A stretch of DNA of 64,000 nucleotides from Paenibacillus sp. Root444D2. Lineage in GTDB: Bacteria; Bacillota; Bacilli; Paenibacillales; NBRC-103111. The DNA is taken from NCBI RefSeq assembly GCF_001426375.1, contig NZ_LMEO01000012.1:1-64000 (forward strand), in the 5' to 3' direction. The translations under genes and the position numbers were made by a program. Below the pieces are notes generated by a model. The model was not told where the DNA came from. It saw only the letters and a list, made by a program, of their open reading frames with translations, and searched no databases. Of the stretch, positions 42,395 through 50,924 are shown in pieces. Position 1 is the first letter of the stretch, and the number at the start of each line of letters is the position of its first letter.

Positions 42395-43531
42395 TTGACA
42401 CAATTACGCTTGTTATCCCGTTATCTACTTATTCTCATTCCAGCGATTGCCTCGATGTATCTCGAAAGCTATTCATCCAATGCTATGTATGTTTTCCTCA
42501 TTCTCTTATTCATTTGGATCACTGAACTGCACAGAACGATATTCTCGAAATCAGCTTGGATGCTTTTACTTGAAATCGGATTCAGTGGATGGATCAGCTA
42601 CCACTATGACGGTATTTTGTTCATCACCTTTTACTCCACGCTCTTGTCTTATATAACCACTGTAAATAGTCATATACGTTACTATTTTGTGTGTATTCAG
42701 TTGATTCTGTTGAACATATCCTTACATAGTCAGCCGATCAGCTACTATCTTATTGCCAATTTGATCTTCCTGTCTCTCACGCTGCTCCTGCTGCAGATGC
42801 TCCAGACGGAACAAAACAAAGAGGAGGTTGAGCTGCTCTATGATAGGCTTCGGAGGCAGCATTACGAACTGGACGAAGCTCGCATTCAGTTAATGGATTA
42901 CGCCCGAAAAGTCGAAAACATCGCACAAACGGACGAACGCAATCGAATTTCCCGAGATATTCATGATGAATTGGGACATAAGCTGATCCGGCTTAAAATG
43001 ATGATGGAAGCATCCTTGCAGATCCTTCCAACTCAACAGAAGAAAGGCGTAGACATGTTAATGTCGGTCCGTGACCAGTTAACAGAAAGCATGGAACTGC
43101 TGCGCTCAACCGTACGTAGACTGAAACCAGATGAAGAAACGCTGCAAACCTACTCGTTAGGGAAGCTCATTGAAGGACTAACAGCAGATAAAGGAATATC
43201 TATTGAGGTTGAGATGCAGGGTATGCCCTACGTGCTGTATCCGAGTCTAGAGTTCATTCTATACCGTAATGCACAAGAAGCCATCACGAATGCCATTCGT
43301 CACGGGTCCGCAACCCAGGTTCTAATTCAGTTAACGTATGAATCCAAACAGATTACAATGTCTATTTCGAATAACGGTAAACTGCCCATTGAGCGCAGTG
43401 TGAACGGACTCGGAATGTCAGGCATGGAAGAACGAAGCAAGCTCATTGGCGGTCAGCTTCATGTGTCGATCGAAGATCGATTTACAGTGACGACTGTCCT
43501 GCCCACTTTTCGCCAAATAGAATCTAACTAA
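42395..43531 (+). CDS. Sensor histidine kinase, LnrJ-like (HisKA_3 type)
   Basis: A membrane-bound kinase of 378 residues with about five N-terminal helices (residues 1-140), a short coiled coil (155-190), a HisKA_3 dimerisation domain with phospho-acceptor His in RISRDIHDELGHKLIRLKMM, and an ATPase domain (RNAQEAITNAIRHG, NGLGMSGMEERS). It is a NarL/DesK-type kinase. The start is TTG 42,395, seven bases after AAGGAAGG: the predicted promoter -10 lies at 42,354, so the ORF start at 42,299 cannot be used. It pairs with the adjacent response regulator and probably senses the exporter's drug, as LnrJK does in B. subtilis. Confidence 0.86.
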   Translation: MTQLRLLSRYLLILIPAIASMYLESYSSNAMYVFLILLFIWITELHRTIFSKSAWMLLLEIGFSGWISYHYDGILFITFYSTLLSYITTVNSHIRYYFVCIQLILLNISLHSQPISYYLIANLIFLSLTLLLLQMLQTEQNKEEVELLYDRLRRQHYELDEARIQLMDYARKVENIAQTDERNRISRDIHDELGHKLIRLKMMMEASLQILPTQQKKGVDMLMSVRDQLTESMELLRSTVRRLKPDEETLQTYSLGKLIEGLTADKGISIEVEMQGMPYVLYPSLEFILYRNAQEAITNAIRHGSATQVLIQLTYESKQITMSISNNGKLPIERSVNGLGMSGMEERSKLIGGQLHVSIEDRFTVTTVLPTFRQIESN

Positions 43532-43549
43532 GAAAGGGTTGAACCCAGC

Positions 43550-44212
43550 ATGATTCATGTGCTCATTACAGACGATGATCCATTCATCCGCGAAAGCTTA
43601 CAATTAATCATTGGACTTGACGAAAATATTAAGGTCGTTGGCACGTGTACACATGGAGATGAAGCTCTTGCTTTTATCAGGAACGGCGTCCAGGTTGACG
43701 TTGTCTTGATGGATATTCGGATGCCAATCTGTGACGGTGTACAAGGCACTTTGAAGATTAAGCAAGCTTATCCGGATATTGCAGTGCTTATTCTGACCAC
43801 ATTCGACGATGATGAATTTATCGTTCAAGCCTTGCGAAACGGAGCCAGCGGTTATCTGCTCAAAAATATATCGCCGGATCGAATTATTCAAGGAATCAAG
43901 ACAGTAGAACAAGGCAATCTACTTATTCATGCGGATATTGCCAAGAAATTAACGACTTTTATCAGCGCTAGTTCTCCTTCAGACGTACCTGCATCCAAAC
44001 CACTTAGTGGATATGGATTAACAGCAAGTGAACAAGCAGTCGTAGCGAAAATCGCCGAAGGCCTATCCAATAAAGAAATCGCCCAGGAGCTATTCCTGAG
44101 CGAAGGTACCGTTAAGAATTATATTACGGAAATTCTCAGCAAGCTGAACCTCCGAGATCGTACGCAAATTGCTATTTTTTATTTAAAAAAGCATTCCGTC
44201 ACCGGCAGTTAA
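43550..44212 (+). CDS. NarL-family response regulator, LnrK-like
   Basis: A 220-residue two-domain regulator. The receiver has the acidic pair TDDDPF, the phospho-acceptor Asp in VDVVLMDIRMP and switch residues LTTFDDDEF and SGYLLKNIS; the C-terminal LuxR-type helix-turn-helix reads LTASEQAVVAKIAEGLSNKEIAQELFLSEGTVKNYI. Length equals LnrK (YfiK, 220). It starts 18 bases after the kinase with AAGGG upstream. It probably activates the divergent exporter at the repeats near 42,283-42,315. Its stop codon abuts the stop of the convergent next gene with no terminator between. Confidence 0.93.
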   Translation: MIHVLITDDDPFIRESLQLIIGLDENIKVVGTCTHGDEALAFIRNGVQVDVVLMDIRMPICDGVQGTLKIKQAYPDIAVLILTTFDDDEFIVQALRNGASGYLLKNISPDRIIQGIKTVEQGNLLIHADIAKKLTTFISASSPSDVPASKPLSGYGLTASEQAVVAKIAEGLSNKEIAQELFLSEGTVKNYITEILSKLNLRDRTQIAIFYLKKHSVTGS

Positions 44213-45058
44213 TTATTTCACTCTAGTCACCTGGATGTCCTCTTTAGAGGAGCTTCCAACCACATAATCAGGCTTATTATTATTGCCATTTATTTGCGTC
44301 AGTTTGAGAGTTGTGCGATAGAAATGCCCATTTTCCGTAAGTAAGTAGCTGTATGTATTCTCTTCAGGCAGCGCATCAATGATAATTGGATTCGTCATGT
44401 AAGGTACTTTATTGATCTCATAGTATCGGAAACCTTCCACATACGCTCTAATTGTCTTGAGCTTGACTGGATCCTGCTCCCCTGTAATGACGATGGGTTC
44501 ATTTATGAGATAGGAAATTTGCGGCGTTTCTTTCCAGCTCTTTTTCAATTCTTCTTCGCTGACATAGATATCCTCTGAATACTTCTCCTTCGCTTTCCGC
44601 AATCCGCCCGTAGAGACACCCATTCGGTCCAAATCTTTCAATCGGTAATACGTCTGATCCGTCATATTAACAAGAACCGGGTAAGTCCCTCCTAAATAAT
44701 CCAAGTACTGTGGATACGGGTACTGCAGCACAATTTCTGTATAATTCGTTTCGTTGCCTTCCGCAGGCTGCTGTGGATTAACACGGGAATTCAGATAGAT
44801 TGTTTTCGTACTATCCTTCCAATTTACCACCGCTCCTAGGTAATTTCCTAGCTCCTTCACAGGCAAATAACTGGAATTATTATAAATTAAAGGTGGATTC
44901 GCCAGCTTCACTTTTTGCCCATTCACGACGACTTTAAAATCATTTCTTAAGTAAGCATCAACGCGTTGCAGCACATCCTGTGCGTATACTCCTGCTGTGA
45001 AACAAGTTCCCATTAAAGTGCCAAGTACCGCAATTTTGGACCATTTTGACATCCTCAT
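44213..45058 (-). CDS. Secreted protein with copper amine oxidase-like N-terminal (stalk) domain
   Basis: A 281-residue exported protein. A signal peptide (MRMSKWSKIAVLG...VYAQ) is followed by the small beta-alpha domain often labelled CuAO N-terminal: VVVNGQKVKLANPPLIYNNSSYLPVKELGNYLGAVVNW. The remaining 200 residues have no recognised domain. Such domains are abundant in Paenibacillus surface and secreted proteins and are not enzymatic. The start at 45,058 has AGGAG 11 bases upstream; a longer reading lacks a signal peptide at its end. It is convergent with the lnrK-like gene, the stop codons adjoining. Function unknown. Confidence 0.82.
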   Translation of the reverse strand: MRMSKWSKIAVLGTLMGTCFTAGVYAQDVLQRVDAYLRNDFKVVVNGQKVKLANPPLIYNNSSYLPVKELGNYLGAVVNWKDSTKTIYLNSRVNPQQPAEGNETNYTEIVLQYPYPQYLDYLGGTYPVLVNMTDQTYYRLKDLDRMGVSTGGLRKAKEKYSEDIYVSEEELKKSWKETPQISYLINEPIVITGEQDPVKLKTIRAYVEGFRYYEINKVPYMTNPIIIDALPEENTYSYLLTENGHFYRTTLKLTQINGNNNKPDYVVGSSSKEDIQVTRVK

Positions 45059-45251
45059 AAGTATAAATTCTCCTGTCTTTCCTAAATGATAGTTATCACA
45101 TATTTCGGCACGGTTCCACTTTTTTCCTGCTTTTCTGCCATAAAATCGATCCAATGGCCTACTTCCTTTCTACGAAACTCGTAATCATTGCGGGAATACA
45201 CAAATTGCTTTAGAATAATTGAAAACGTAATTGAAAAGAGGAATTAAACAG

Positions 45252-45884
45252 ATGAGTTTTACTGGATTTGCACAGCATGATTTCGATACCTTTGCTATAG
45301 AAGGTCTTGATGGACGTATGGAAGCTATTCGAGAGCGCATTCAGCCTAAATTTAAAGCATTAGGTGATTCTTTGGCCCAGGATTTGTCCGTTCTTTCCGG
45401 TACAGAAATGTTCCTACATATCGCTAAACACTTAAGACGTAAAGTGAATCCCCCCGTTGATACTTGGCTGGCGATTTGTCCAAACAAACGAGGGTATAAA
45501 CAAGTGCCTCACTTTCAGGTCGGTTTATTTGATGATCGTGTGTTTATTTGGTTGGCACTCATCTATGAGCTCCCGAATAAAAGCAACATCGCAACTACCT
45601 ATATGAAAGAAATCGACCGTTTACAGAAGGAGATTCCATCCGACTTCGTACTTTCCTTCGACCATATGAAAAAAGACGTTACCCCCCTGTCTGATTTAGA
45701 CCGCAGCGGCTGGAACGATGCATTAATTCGTTTCCGCGATGTCAAAAAAGCGGAGCTGCTGATCGGCCGCAATCTCAGTTTCAAGGATCCAGTCCTAGAG
45801 AAACCAGCTGAACTTGAGCAGCTTATTAAACAAACCTTCGAAAAGCTGATCCCCCTTTACCAGATGGCTGTGAACGCAAAGTAA
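45252..45884 (+). CDS. yktB: UPF0637 (DUF1054) family protein YktB
   Basis: A 210-residue cytosolic protein matching YktB: FTGFAQHDFDTFAIEGLDGRM at the start, HVAKHLRRKVNPP-like IAKHLRRKVNPPVDTW, GYKQVPHFQVGLFDDRVFIWLALIYE and ELLIGRNL further on. The family is conserved in Bacilli but has no established function. The ATG at 45,252 has AGAGG 11 bases upstream and matches the family N-terminus. It is a single-gene unit. Confidence 0.9.
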   Translation: MSFTGFAQHDFDTFAIEGLDGRMEAIRERIQPKFKALGDSLAQDLSVLSGTEMFLHIAKHLRRKVNPPVDTWLAICPNKRGYKQVPHFQVGLFDDRVFIWLALIYELPNKSNIATTYMKEIDRLQKEIPSDFVLSFDHMKKDVTPLSDLDRSGWNDALIRFRDVKKAELLIGRNLSFKDPVLEKPAELEQLIKQTFEKLIPLYQMAVNAK

Positions 45885-46004
45885 AAATCAGATGTATGGA
45901 AATTTTTATGTGGGACTAAGGTTCCTTTAAAGTAAAATTAACCCCTCCTGCACAGACTAAGCGCTGTAGTCCTACTCCAACAGGAAAGGAGGGATTAAAA
46001 AAGT

Positions 46005-46697
46005 ATGAACCCTACGTATATGAAAAAGCTTATGGTGAGCTCAATTGCTCTCACGATCGCTCTTGGCTGCAGTACACTTCCCTCCAGAACGGCTGCCGCT
46101 CAATCTCCTTACGAGGATCAGGAGCCAACGATTCGTTTGCAACAGTCCGATGAGAAGGAACAAGGTGGTCATCGCCGAAAATGGCCGATTGTCGATGAGT
46201 CTGCTACAGTCATCGGTGTTGACAAAGAAGTGCTCGTCAAAGCGCTGAAAAATGGCAAAAGCATCGTAGAAGCAGCCGCGGACAAAGGCATTAGTGAAGC
46301 TGACTTGACGGCCAAGCTGCAGCAGCTTCGAACAGGCAAAATTGAAGCCGCCGTTAAAGATGGCAAGCTGACAGCCGATCAAGGCGAGCACATGAAGATG
46401 AAACTCAGTGAGCATTTGAAGTTCATCCTCAACGAGAAAAACTTGCTAGATGGCCATGATGGACATGGAAAGTGGCATAAGTTCGGACTGAAGCCGGATA
46501 CGGAGAAGCTTGCTAAGACTCTCGGTCTGAGCAAGGACGAACTTCACGCCCAGCTCCGTTCCGGCAAATCGCTGGCTGAGATTGCCCAGTCAAAGGGCAT
46601 TTCGAAGGACAAGCTTGTAGCGTCCATAAAGGACCAATTAACCCCATCTATTGAACAATGGGTTGACCGAAAGAAAGACGCGAAAGTCAAAGACTGA
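46005..46697 (+). CDS. Secreted helical repeat protein, unknown function
   Basis: A 230-residue exported protein. The signal peptide ends near residue 31 (TAAAQ), and the Cys at residue 22 sits in LGCS, so lipid attachment is possible. The mature part is basic-acidic and helical with two related modules: VDKEVLVKALKNGKSIVEAA...KGISEADL and LSKDELHAQLRSGKSLAEIA...KGISKDKL, at about residues 72-100 and 175-205. Such modules occur in secreted Firmicutes proteins of unknown role. AAAGGAGGG lies ten bases before the ATG. A strong terminator follows. Confidence 0.8.
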   Translation: MNPTYMKKLMVSSIALTIALGCSTLPSRTAAAQSPYEDQEPTIRLQQSDEKEQGGHRRKWPIVDESATVIGVDKEVLVKALKNGKSIVEAAADKGISEADLTAKLQQLRTGKIEAAVKDGKLTADQGEHMKMKLSEHLKFILNEKNLLDGHDGHGKWHKFGLKPDTEKLAKTLGLSKDELHAQLRSGKSLAEIAQSKGISKDKLVASIKDQLTPSIEQWVDRKKDAKVKD

Positions 46698-46714
46698 TGC
46701 ATGCAGGTGATAGC

Positions 46715-46754
46715 AAAAAGGCATTCCTCTGGGTTTCCTCTGGGATGCCTTTTT
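46715..46754 (+). terminator. Terminator after the secreted repeat protein gene
   Basis: AAAAAGGCAT (46,715-46,724) pairs with ATGCCTTTTT (46,745-46,754). Confidence 0.85.
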
Positions 46755-46889
46755 GTTGTTTGGGGAAAGGTGGGAAGCACAACAGTTACTTCAGATATCT
46801 CGCCTTCCTCCCTTCTTTGTTGAATCAATCGTCAACTATGCTGGGTTATAGCTTTCGGGTGATGAATCCCTATTCGCGGTTGAAAGATG

Positions 46890-46956
46890 TTGTTCAAAAT
46901 GCAACAATTGCTGCCTAAATCTCGTCTCTCTCCCTTCGTTGTTGCATTATGTACAA
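46890..46956. repeat. Two more TTGTTG-type inverted repeats, 49 bases apart
   Basis: TTGTTCAAAATGCAACAA begins at 46,890 and TTGTTGCATTATGTACAA at 46,939. They resemble the four elements at 33,073-33,256 in sequence and in period. A further single relative, TTGTTGCATTGTTCGACAA, lies near 52,310 in the speA leader. The rest of 46,755-47,056 shows no gene. Confidence 0.65.
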
Positions 46957-47056
46957 GGGCGGCGCAAGGTGTTTATTTTATTGTTTGTTGATTTGTAGTG
47001 CAACGTCAGGGTTTGTGATCCCCTTTTTTAATCCATTTTATAAAAATTTTAAAACA

Positions 47057-47133
47057 TGAGTGATTACTCACTTCACAACGATCATAAGATAGCGTATGAT
47101 GAGTGCATTAACATAAATGAGTGATTACTCACT
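47057..47133 (+). promoter_or_regulatory. Exporter promoter flanked by two TetR-type operators
   Basis: TTCACA (47,072-47,077), 17 bases, TATGAT (47,095-47,100) is a good sigma-A promoter. The identical 16-mer TGAGTGATTACTCACT occurs at 47,057-47,072 and 47,118-47,133; its core AGTGA-n4-TCACT is palindromic. One copy abuts the -35, the other lies just after the start point, the classic layout for repression by the TetR protein encoded at 48,979. Confidence 0.85.
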
Positions 47134-47152
47134 CCGAAAGAGGTGCAAGACG

Positions 47153-47881
47153 ATGACTACGGACATATCTATTCAATTGCATGGAGTCAGTAAGCAATTT
47201 GACGAAAAAGTTGTTCTGGATGGCATTACTCTAGCTGTACCGAAAGCCCATATTTTCGGATTGCTCGGCCCTTCCGGATCTGGGAAAACAACGCTTGTAC
47301 GTATGATTGCTGGCATTGATGTCCCCACTTCCGGGACCGTTCATGTGCTCGGGCAGCAGATGCCTCAGTTAGCGATGCTATCGAAAATCGGTTACATGGC
47401 GCAATCGGATGCCCTTTATGCTGAATTAACCGCTCAGGAGAATTTAGAGTTTTTCGCATCTTTGTATGGGTTAGCGGGAACAAAGCGCAAGCAGCGCATC
47501 CATGACGTCATGGAGCTTGTTGATCTAGGATCACATTTGAAGAAGCAGATTTCCAATTATTCTGGAGGAATGAAGCGCCGCTTATCGCTCGCTATCTCTT
47601 TGCTGCATGAGCCAGGCATCCTTATTCTCGATGAGCCTACGGTGGGGATTGACCCCGTCTTACGGAAATCAATTTGGCAAGAGTTGACGAATCTCAGTAG
47701 GCAGGGTACAACGATTCTCGTGACCACTCACGTGATGGATGAAGCTGACAAATGTCATCAGCTTGGGATGATCCGGGACGGCAGACTCACGGCAGTAGGA
47801 ACACCGGATGAATTGAAACAGGCTACTTCCTCCGCAACGATTGAAGAAGCATTCTTATATTATGGAGGTGTCAATCAATGA
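47153..47881 (+). CDS. ABC transporter ATPase (drug-export type)
   Basis: A 242-residue ATP-binding subunit: Walker A LLGPSGSGKTT near 35, Q-loop MAQSD, signature NYSGGMKRRLSLA near 127, Walker B ILILDEPTVGID and switch His in VTTHVMDEADKC. I start at ATG 47,153 with AGAGGTG seven bases upstream; the longer ORF begins inside the second operator. It overlaps the following permease by four bases. It belongs to the ABC-2 multidrug/daunorubicin group, and its TetR control suggests induction by a toxic compound. Confidence 0.92.
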   Translation: MTTDISIQLHGVSKQFDEKVVLDGITLAVPKAHIFGLLGPSGSGKTTLVRMIAGIDVPTSGTVHVLGQQMPQLAMLSKIGYMAQSDALYAELTAQENLEFFASLYGLAGTKRKQRIHDVMELVDLGSHLKKQISNYSGGMKRRLSLAISLLHEPGILILDEPTVGIDPVLRKSIWQELTNLSRQGTTILVTTHVMDEADKCHQLGMIRDGRLTAVGTPDELKQATSSATIEEAFLYYGGVNQ

Positions 47882-48924
47882 GAATTCGTGCGATTGTGAT
47901 TCGTATTTTACGCCAGTTTTTTCACGATAAACGAACTTTAATGATGATGCTTGTAGCTCCAATGTTAATTCTTTTTATGATGTCATTAGTGTTTAACGGC
48001 AACACCTATGTCCCTAAAATAGGCGCTGTTAATGTCCCCGCTCCGCTCATTCAAAAACTGCAGGATCAAAATGCTGAAGTAATAGTCTACACGGCAGATG
48101 AAGCCAAAGCTGAGCTAGAAGCCGTGCATTTAGATGCCATCATCGCGATAAATGGGGCAGCGCCGCAAGTGACCTTAGAAGGAAGCGACCCCAGTAAAAA
48201 TAGAGCTGTGCTATTCTTGCTGCAAAAAGCACTGCAAAGCGCAGTTCCGGCGATCTCTAACGCTAACTCCAGCTCCAATTTACAAGCGCCAACCATCACC
48301 TATTTGCATGGCTCTGCCGATATGGCGGCCTTTGACAATTTCGGTCCTGTTCTCATAGGCTTTTTCGTCTTTTTCTTCGTCTTTCTGCTCTCCGGTGTTT
48401 CCTTCTTGAGGGAACGAACCGGCGGAACCTTAGAACGATTGCTGGCTACACCGCTTCGCCGGTGGGAAATCGTAGTCGGCTATATTCTGGGCTTCGGTAT
48501 ATTTACAACACTTCAAGCAACGCTCATTGCATGGTTCGCCACTAGCGTGCTGGGTCTAATGATGGTCGGCTCTTTCTGGTATGTTTTGCTGATCACGGTC
48601 CTGCTCGCGTTGGCTGCCCTATCACTAGGAACGCTGATATCAGCTTTTGCTAACAATGAATTCCAGATGATTCAGTTCATTCCGCTTATTATCGTGCCCC
48701 AAGTGTTCTTCTCAGGCTTATTCAGCCTCGATACGATGTCCGTATACCTTCGCTGGATTGGTGTCATCATGCCGCTTAAATACGGAGCAGATGCCCTGCG
48801 GAATATTATGATCCGCGGTGCAGGTTGGGATCGCATTGGGTTGGATGTTCTCGTATTAGCAGCATTCACGATCTGCTTCATGATCTTAAACATAGTGGCA
48901 CTCAGGAAGCACCGTAAGATATAA
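47878..48924 (+). CDS. ABC-2 type export permease
   Basis: A 348-residue permease: N-terminal helix near 20-40, extracellular domain 45-155, then six helices. SFLRERTGGTLERLLATPLRRWEIVVGY is the coupling helix of ABC-2 drug exporters, and QFIPLIIVPQVFFSGLFSL the conserved late helix. It is translationally coupled to the ATPase by a four-base overlap. Since only one permease gene is present, it probably works as a homodimer. Substrate is unknown. Confidence 0.9.
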   Translation: MRIRAIVIRILRQFFHDKRTLMMMLVAPMLILFMMSLVFNGNTYVPKIGAVNVPAPLIQKLQDQNAEVIVYTADEAKAELEAVHLDAIIAINGAAPQVTLEGSDPSKNRAVLFLLQKALQSAVPAISNANSSSNLQAPTITYLHGSADMAAFDNFGPVLIGFFVFFFVFLLSGVSFLRERTGGTLERLLATPLRRWEIVVGYILGFGIFTTLQATLIAWFATSVLGLMMVGSFWYVLLITVLLALAALSLGTLISAFANNEFQMIQFIPLIIVPQVFFSGLFSLDTMSVYLRWIGVIMPLKYGADALRNIMIRGAGWDRIGLDVLVLAAFTICFMILNIVALRKHRKI

Positions 48925-48978
48925 TGTTAGGATGTCCTAATTTGCAACGACAGTTTTGCTAATGAAGAGGTGAACACA

Positions 48979-49641
48979 TTGTCTCAAGTCGAGCCATGGT
49001 TAACAGAGCTTCTCCGTCTAAATGACGAAGATGAGAAAATGACCGATAAACAGCTGAAAATTGTTCAAGCGGCAGTAGAAATTTTTTCTGAGAAAGGGTT
49101 TGCAGGCTCCTCTACCAGTGAAATTGCCCAAAAAGCTGGCGTAGCGGAAGGTACCATATTCCGTCACTATAAAACAAAAAAAGAATTGCTGCTCTCAATC
49201 GTTGCTCCCATCATGACGAAGCTCATTGCACCGTTTGCAGTGAAGGATTTCACCAAGGTGTTGGAAGCTGATTATCCTGATGTCGAACAATTCTTGCGCG
49301 CCATCATTGTGAACCGATTAGAATTCGCCCGCAAAAATTTTCCTGTGATCAAAATTTTCATGCACGAAATCCCTTTCCATACCGAGCTCCGTGAACAGTT
49401 TAAGGAAACTGTTGCCGTATTAGTACTGGAAAAAGCTTATAGAGCTATTCGTCATTTTCAGGCTCAGGGTCAATTAATTGAACTCCCCGAAGCTGCGAGT
49501 ATGCGGCTGATAGCCTCTACGATTGTTGGCTTCTTGATTACTCGATTTTTGTTAGTGCCGGATGCGGAATGGGATGAGTCCCAAGAAATCGAGCATACGA
49601 TTAACTTCATCATGCACGGCTTATCGCCTCGCAAGCCATAG
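48979..49641 (+). CDS. TetR/AcrR family repressor of the adjacent exporter
   Basis: A 220-residue regulator. The N-terminal helix-turn-helix IVQAAVEIFSEKGFAGSSTSEIAQKAGVAEGTIFRHYKTKKELL is canonical; the C-terminal half is helical and ligand-binding. I place the start at TTG 48,979, eight bases after AAGAGG; a GTG three codons earlier is inside the site. It is the last gene of the exporter unit and should bind the two TGAGTGATTACTCACT operators in front of it, giving autoregulated export. The inducer is unknown. Confidence 0.92.
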   Translation: MSQVEPWLTELLRLNDEDEKMTDKQLKIVQAAVEIFSEKGFAGSSTSEIAQKAGVAEGTIFRHYKTKKELLLSIVAPIMTKLIAPFAVKDFTKVLEADYPDVEQFLRAIIVNRLEFARKNFPVIKIFMHEIPFHTELREQFKETVAVLVLEKAYRAIRHFQAQGQLIELPEAASMRLIASTIVGFLITRFLLVPDAEWDESQEIEHTINFIMHGLSPRKP

Positions 49642-49656
49642 CTAGCCGCTGCACAT

Positions 49657-49711
49657 AAAAAAGCTGCACACCGGTCTTCCCAATTCGGGAAGCTAGTGTA
49701 CAGCTTTTTTT
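49657..49711. terminator. Bidirectional terminator between TetR and MFS genes
   Basis: AAAAAAGCTG pairs with CAGCTTTTTT (49,701-49,710); inner stems are ACAC/GTGT and CTTCCC/GGGAAG. A- and T-runs on both sides suit both convergent genes. Confidence 0.85.
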
Positions 49712-49717
49712 CATCTG

Positions 49718-50890
49718 TCAGGCAGTTTGCTGCTGCGCCCGTGTCTGACGATCTACGAGAACGAAGCGCTGCAGCAGTAAGATAGCTGCTAAGCAAAGCA
49801 CGCCGCCGATAATGAACGGCAGTGAATGCGCTATGGCGAATACAGCACCTCCAAGGAGCGGGCCCGCAATGCGGCCCAGACTGTCCATAGAGGAGCTAAG
49901 GCCCGTCGCGACGCCCTGACCTACTTTCGTCCGCTGGGTAATCAGCGACGTCACACACGGGCGTATGAGGGCGTTACCTGCGCCGAAGACCGATAGGTAG
50001 ATCGCAGCGGTCGCCACGCTGCTCGAGTACAGCAGCAGGAAGAACCCTGCTGCGGATAGCAATAACCCAATGCCGATCACTCGCTGCTCGGCTCCTTGTT
50101 TGACCAACCGGCGAACAACGCCGCCTTGGATTAAGGCGCCAACAATACCGCTGGCCAAGAACATCATGCCGATATCGAATGGCGTTGCGCCAATCTTGTC
50201 CATTTGGTAATACTGAAGCGTCGCTTCTAGCCCTGCCAAAGTGAAAGATACGAAGAATGATAACACATAAAGATACTTTGATGCCCCAGCGAAAGCTGTC
50301 CATCTAGATGGAGCTTTCTCCTTCACAGACGTGCGTTTGTCTACGGACAGTGATTCTTTCAGTATAGCAAATGCAAAAACAAAGGAAGCTAGTGCGAGTC
50401 CAGATGCTACAAAGAAAGGAAGGTACGTCCCCCAGCGGCTTAAAATCCCGCCGATTGCTGGACCGAAGATAAAGCCTAACCCAATTGACATCCCCACCAT
50501 GCCCATGCCTTTTGTCCGATTCTCAGCGGTTGTAATATCAGCTACATAAGCCACGGCGCAAGCCGTTGCTGCTCCTGAGAATAAACCGCCAAGAATACGG
50601 GATACATACATGATCCACAGATTACCGTCAGCGAATCCAAATATCAAAAAGCTAACACTAAATCCAAGGAGACCTATTAGTATAATCGGTCTGCGTCCGA
50701 TGCGATCCGATAGTCCTCCCCAAATAGGAGACATGAGAAAAGAGGCTGCGGAATAGACCGATAATAGCAGCGCGTTATGATATTCAGCGCCTGCACCTTT
50801 AACAACTTCCGGCAGTACAGGAATGATGATCCCGAAACCTACGAATATAGTCATCAACAACAGCATGATGATTCCAATCTGTTTATTCAT
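49718..50890 (-). CDS. MFS efflux transporter (TetA/Blt-like)
   Basis: A 390-residue, twelve-helix major facilitator. GLSDRIGRRPIILIGLLGF is the loop 2-3 motif A, RILGGLFSGAATACAVAYVAD motif B and GMSIGLGFIFGPAIGGIL motif C of proton-driven drug antiporters. I start at 50,890 (MNKQIGIIM), GGAGG 12 bases upstream, which puts the first helix at the N-terminus. Its 3' third is markedly GC-rich (49,720-50,150). Drug specificity cannot be read from sequence. It follows another MFS gene by 34 bases on the same strand, so both may share a transcript. Confidence 0.9.
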   Translation of the reverse strand: MNKQIGIIMLLLMTIFVGFGIIIPVLPEVVKGAGAEYHNALLLSVYSAASFLMSPIWGGLSDRIGRRPIILIGLLGFSVSFLIFGFADGNLWIMYVSRILGGLFSGAATACAVAYVADITTAENRTKGMGMVGMSIGLGFIFGPAIGGILSRWGTYLPFFVASGLALASFVFAFAILKESLSVDKRTSVKEKAPSRWTAFAGASKYLYVLSFFVSFTLAGLEATLQYYQMDKIGATPFDIGMMFLASGIVGALIQGGVVRRLVKQGAEQRVIGIGLLLSAAGFFLLLYSSSVATAAIYLSVFGAGNALIRPCVTSLITQRTKVGQGVATGLSSSMDSLGRIAGPLLGGAVFAIAHSLPFIIGGVLCLAAILLLQRFVLVDRQTRAQQQTA

Positions 50891-50924
50891 GATGCTTATA
50901 ATCCTCCAAACGAAACATTTTCCC

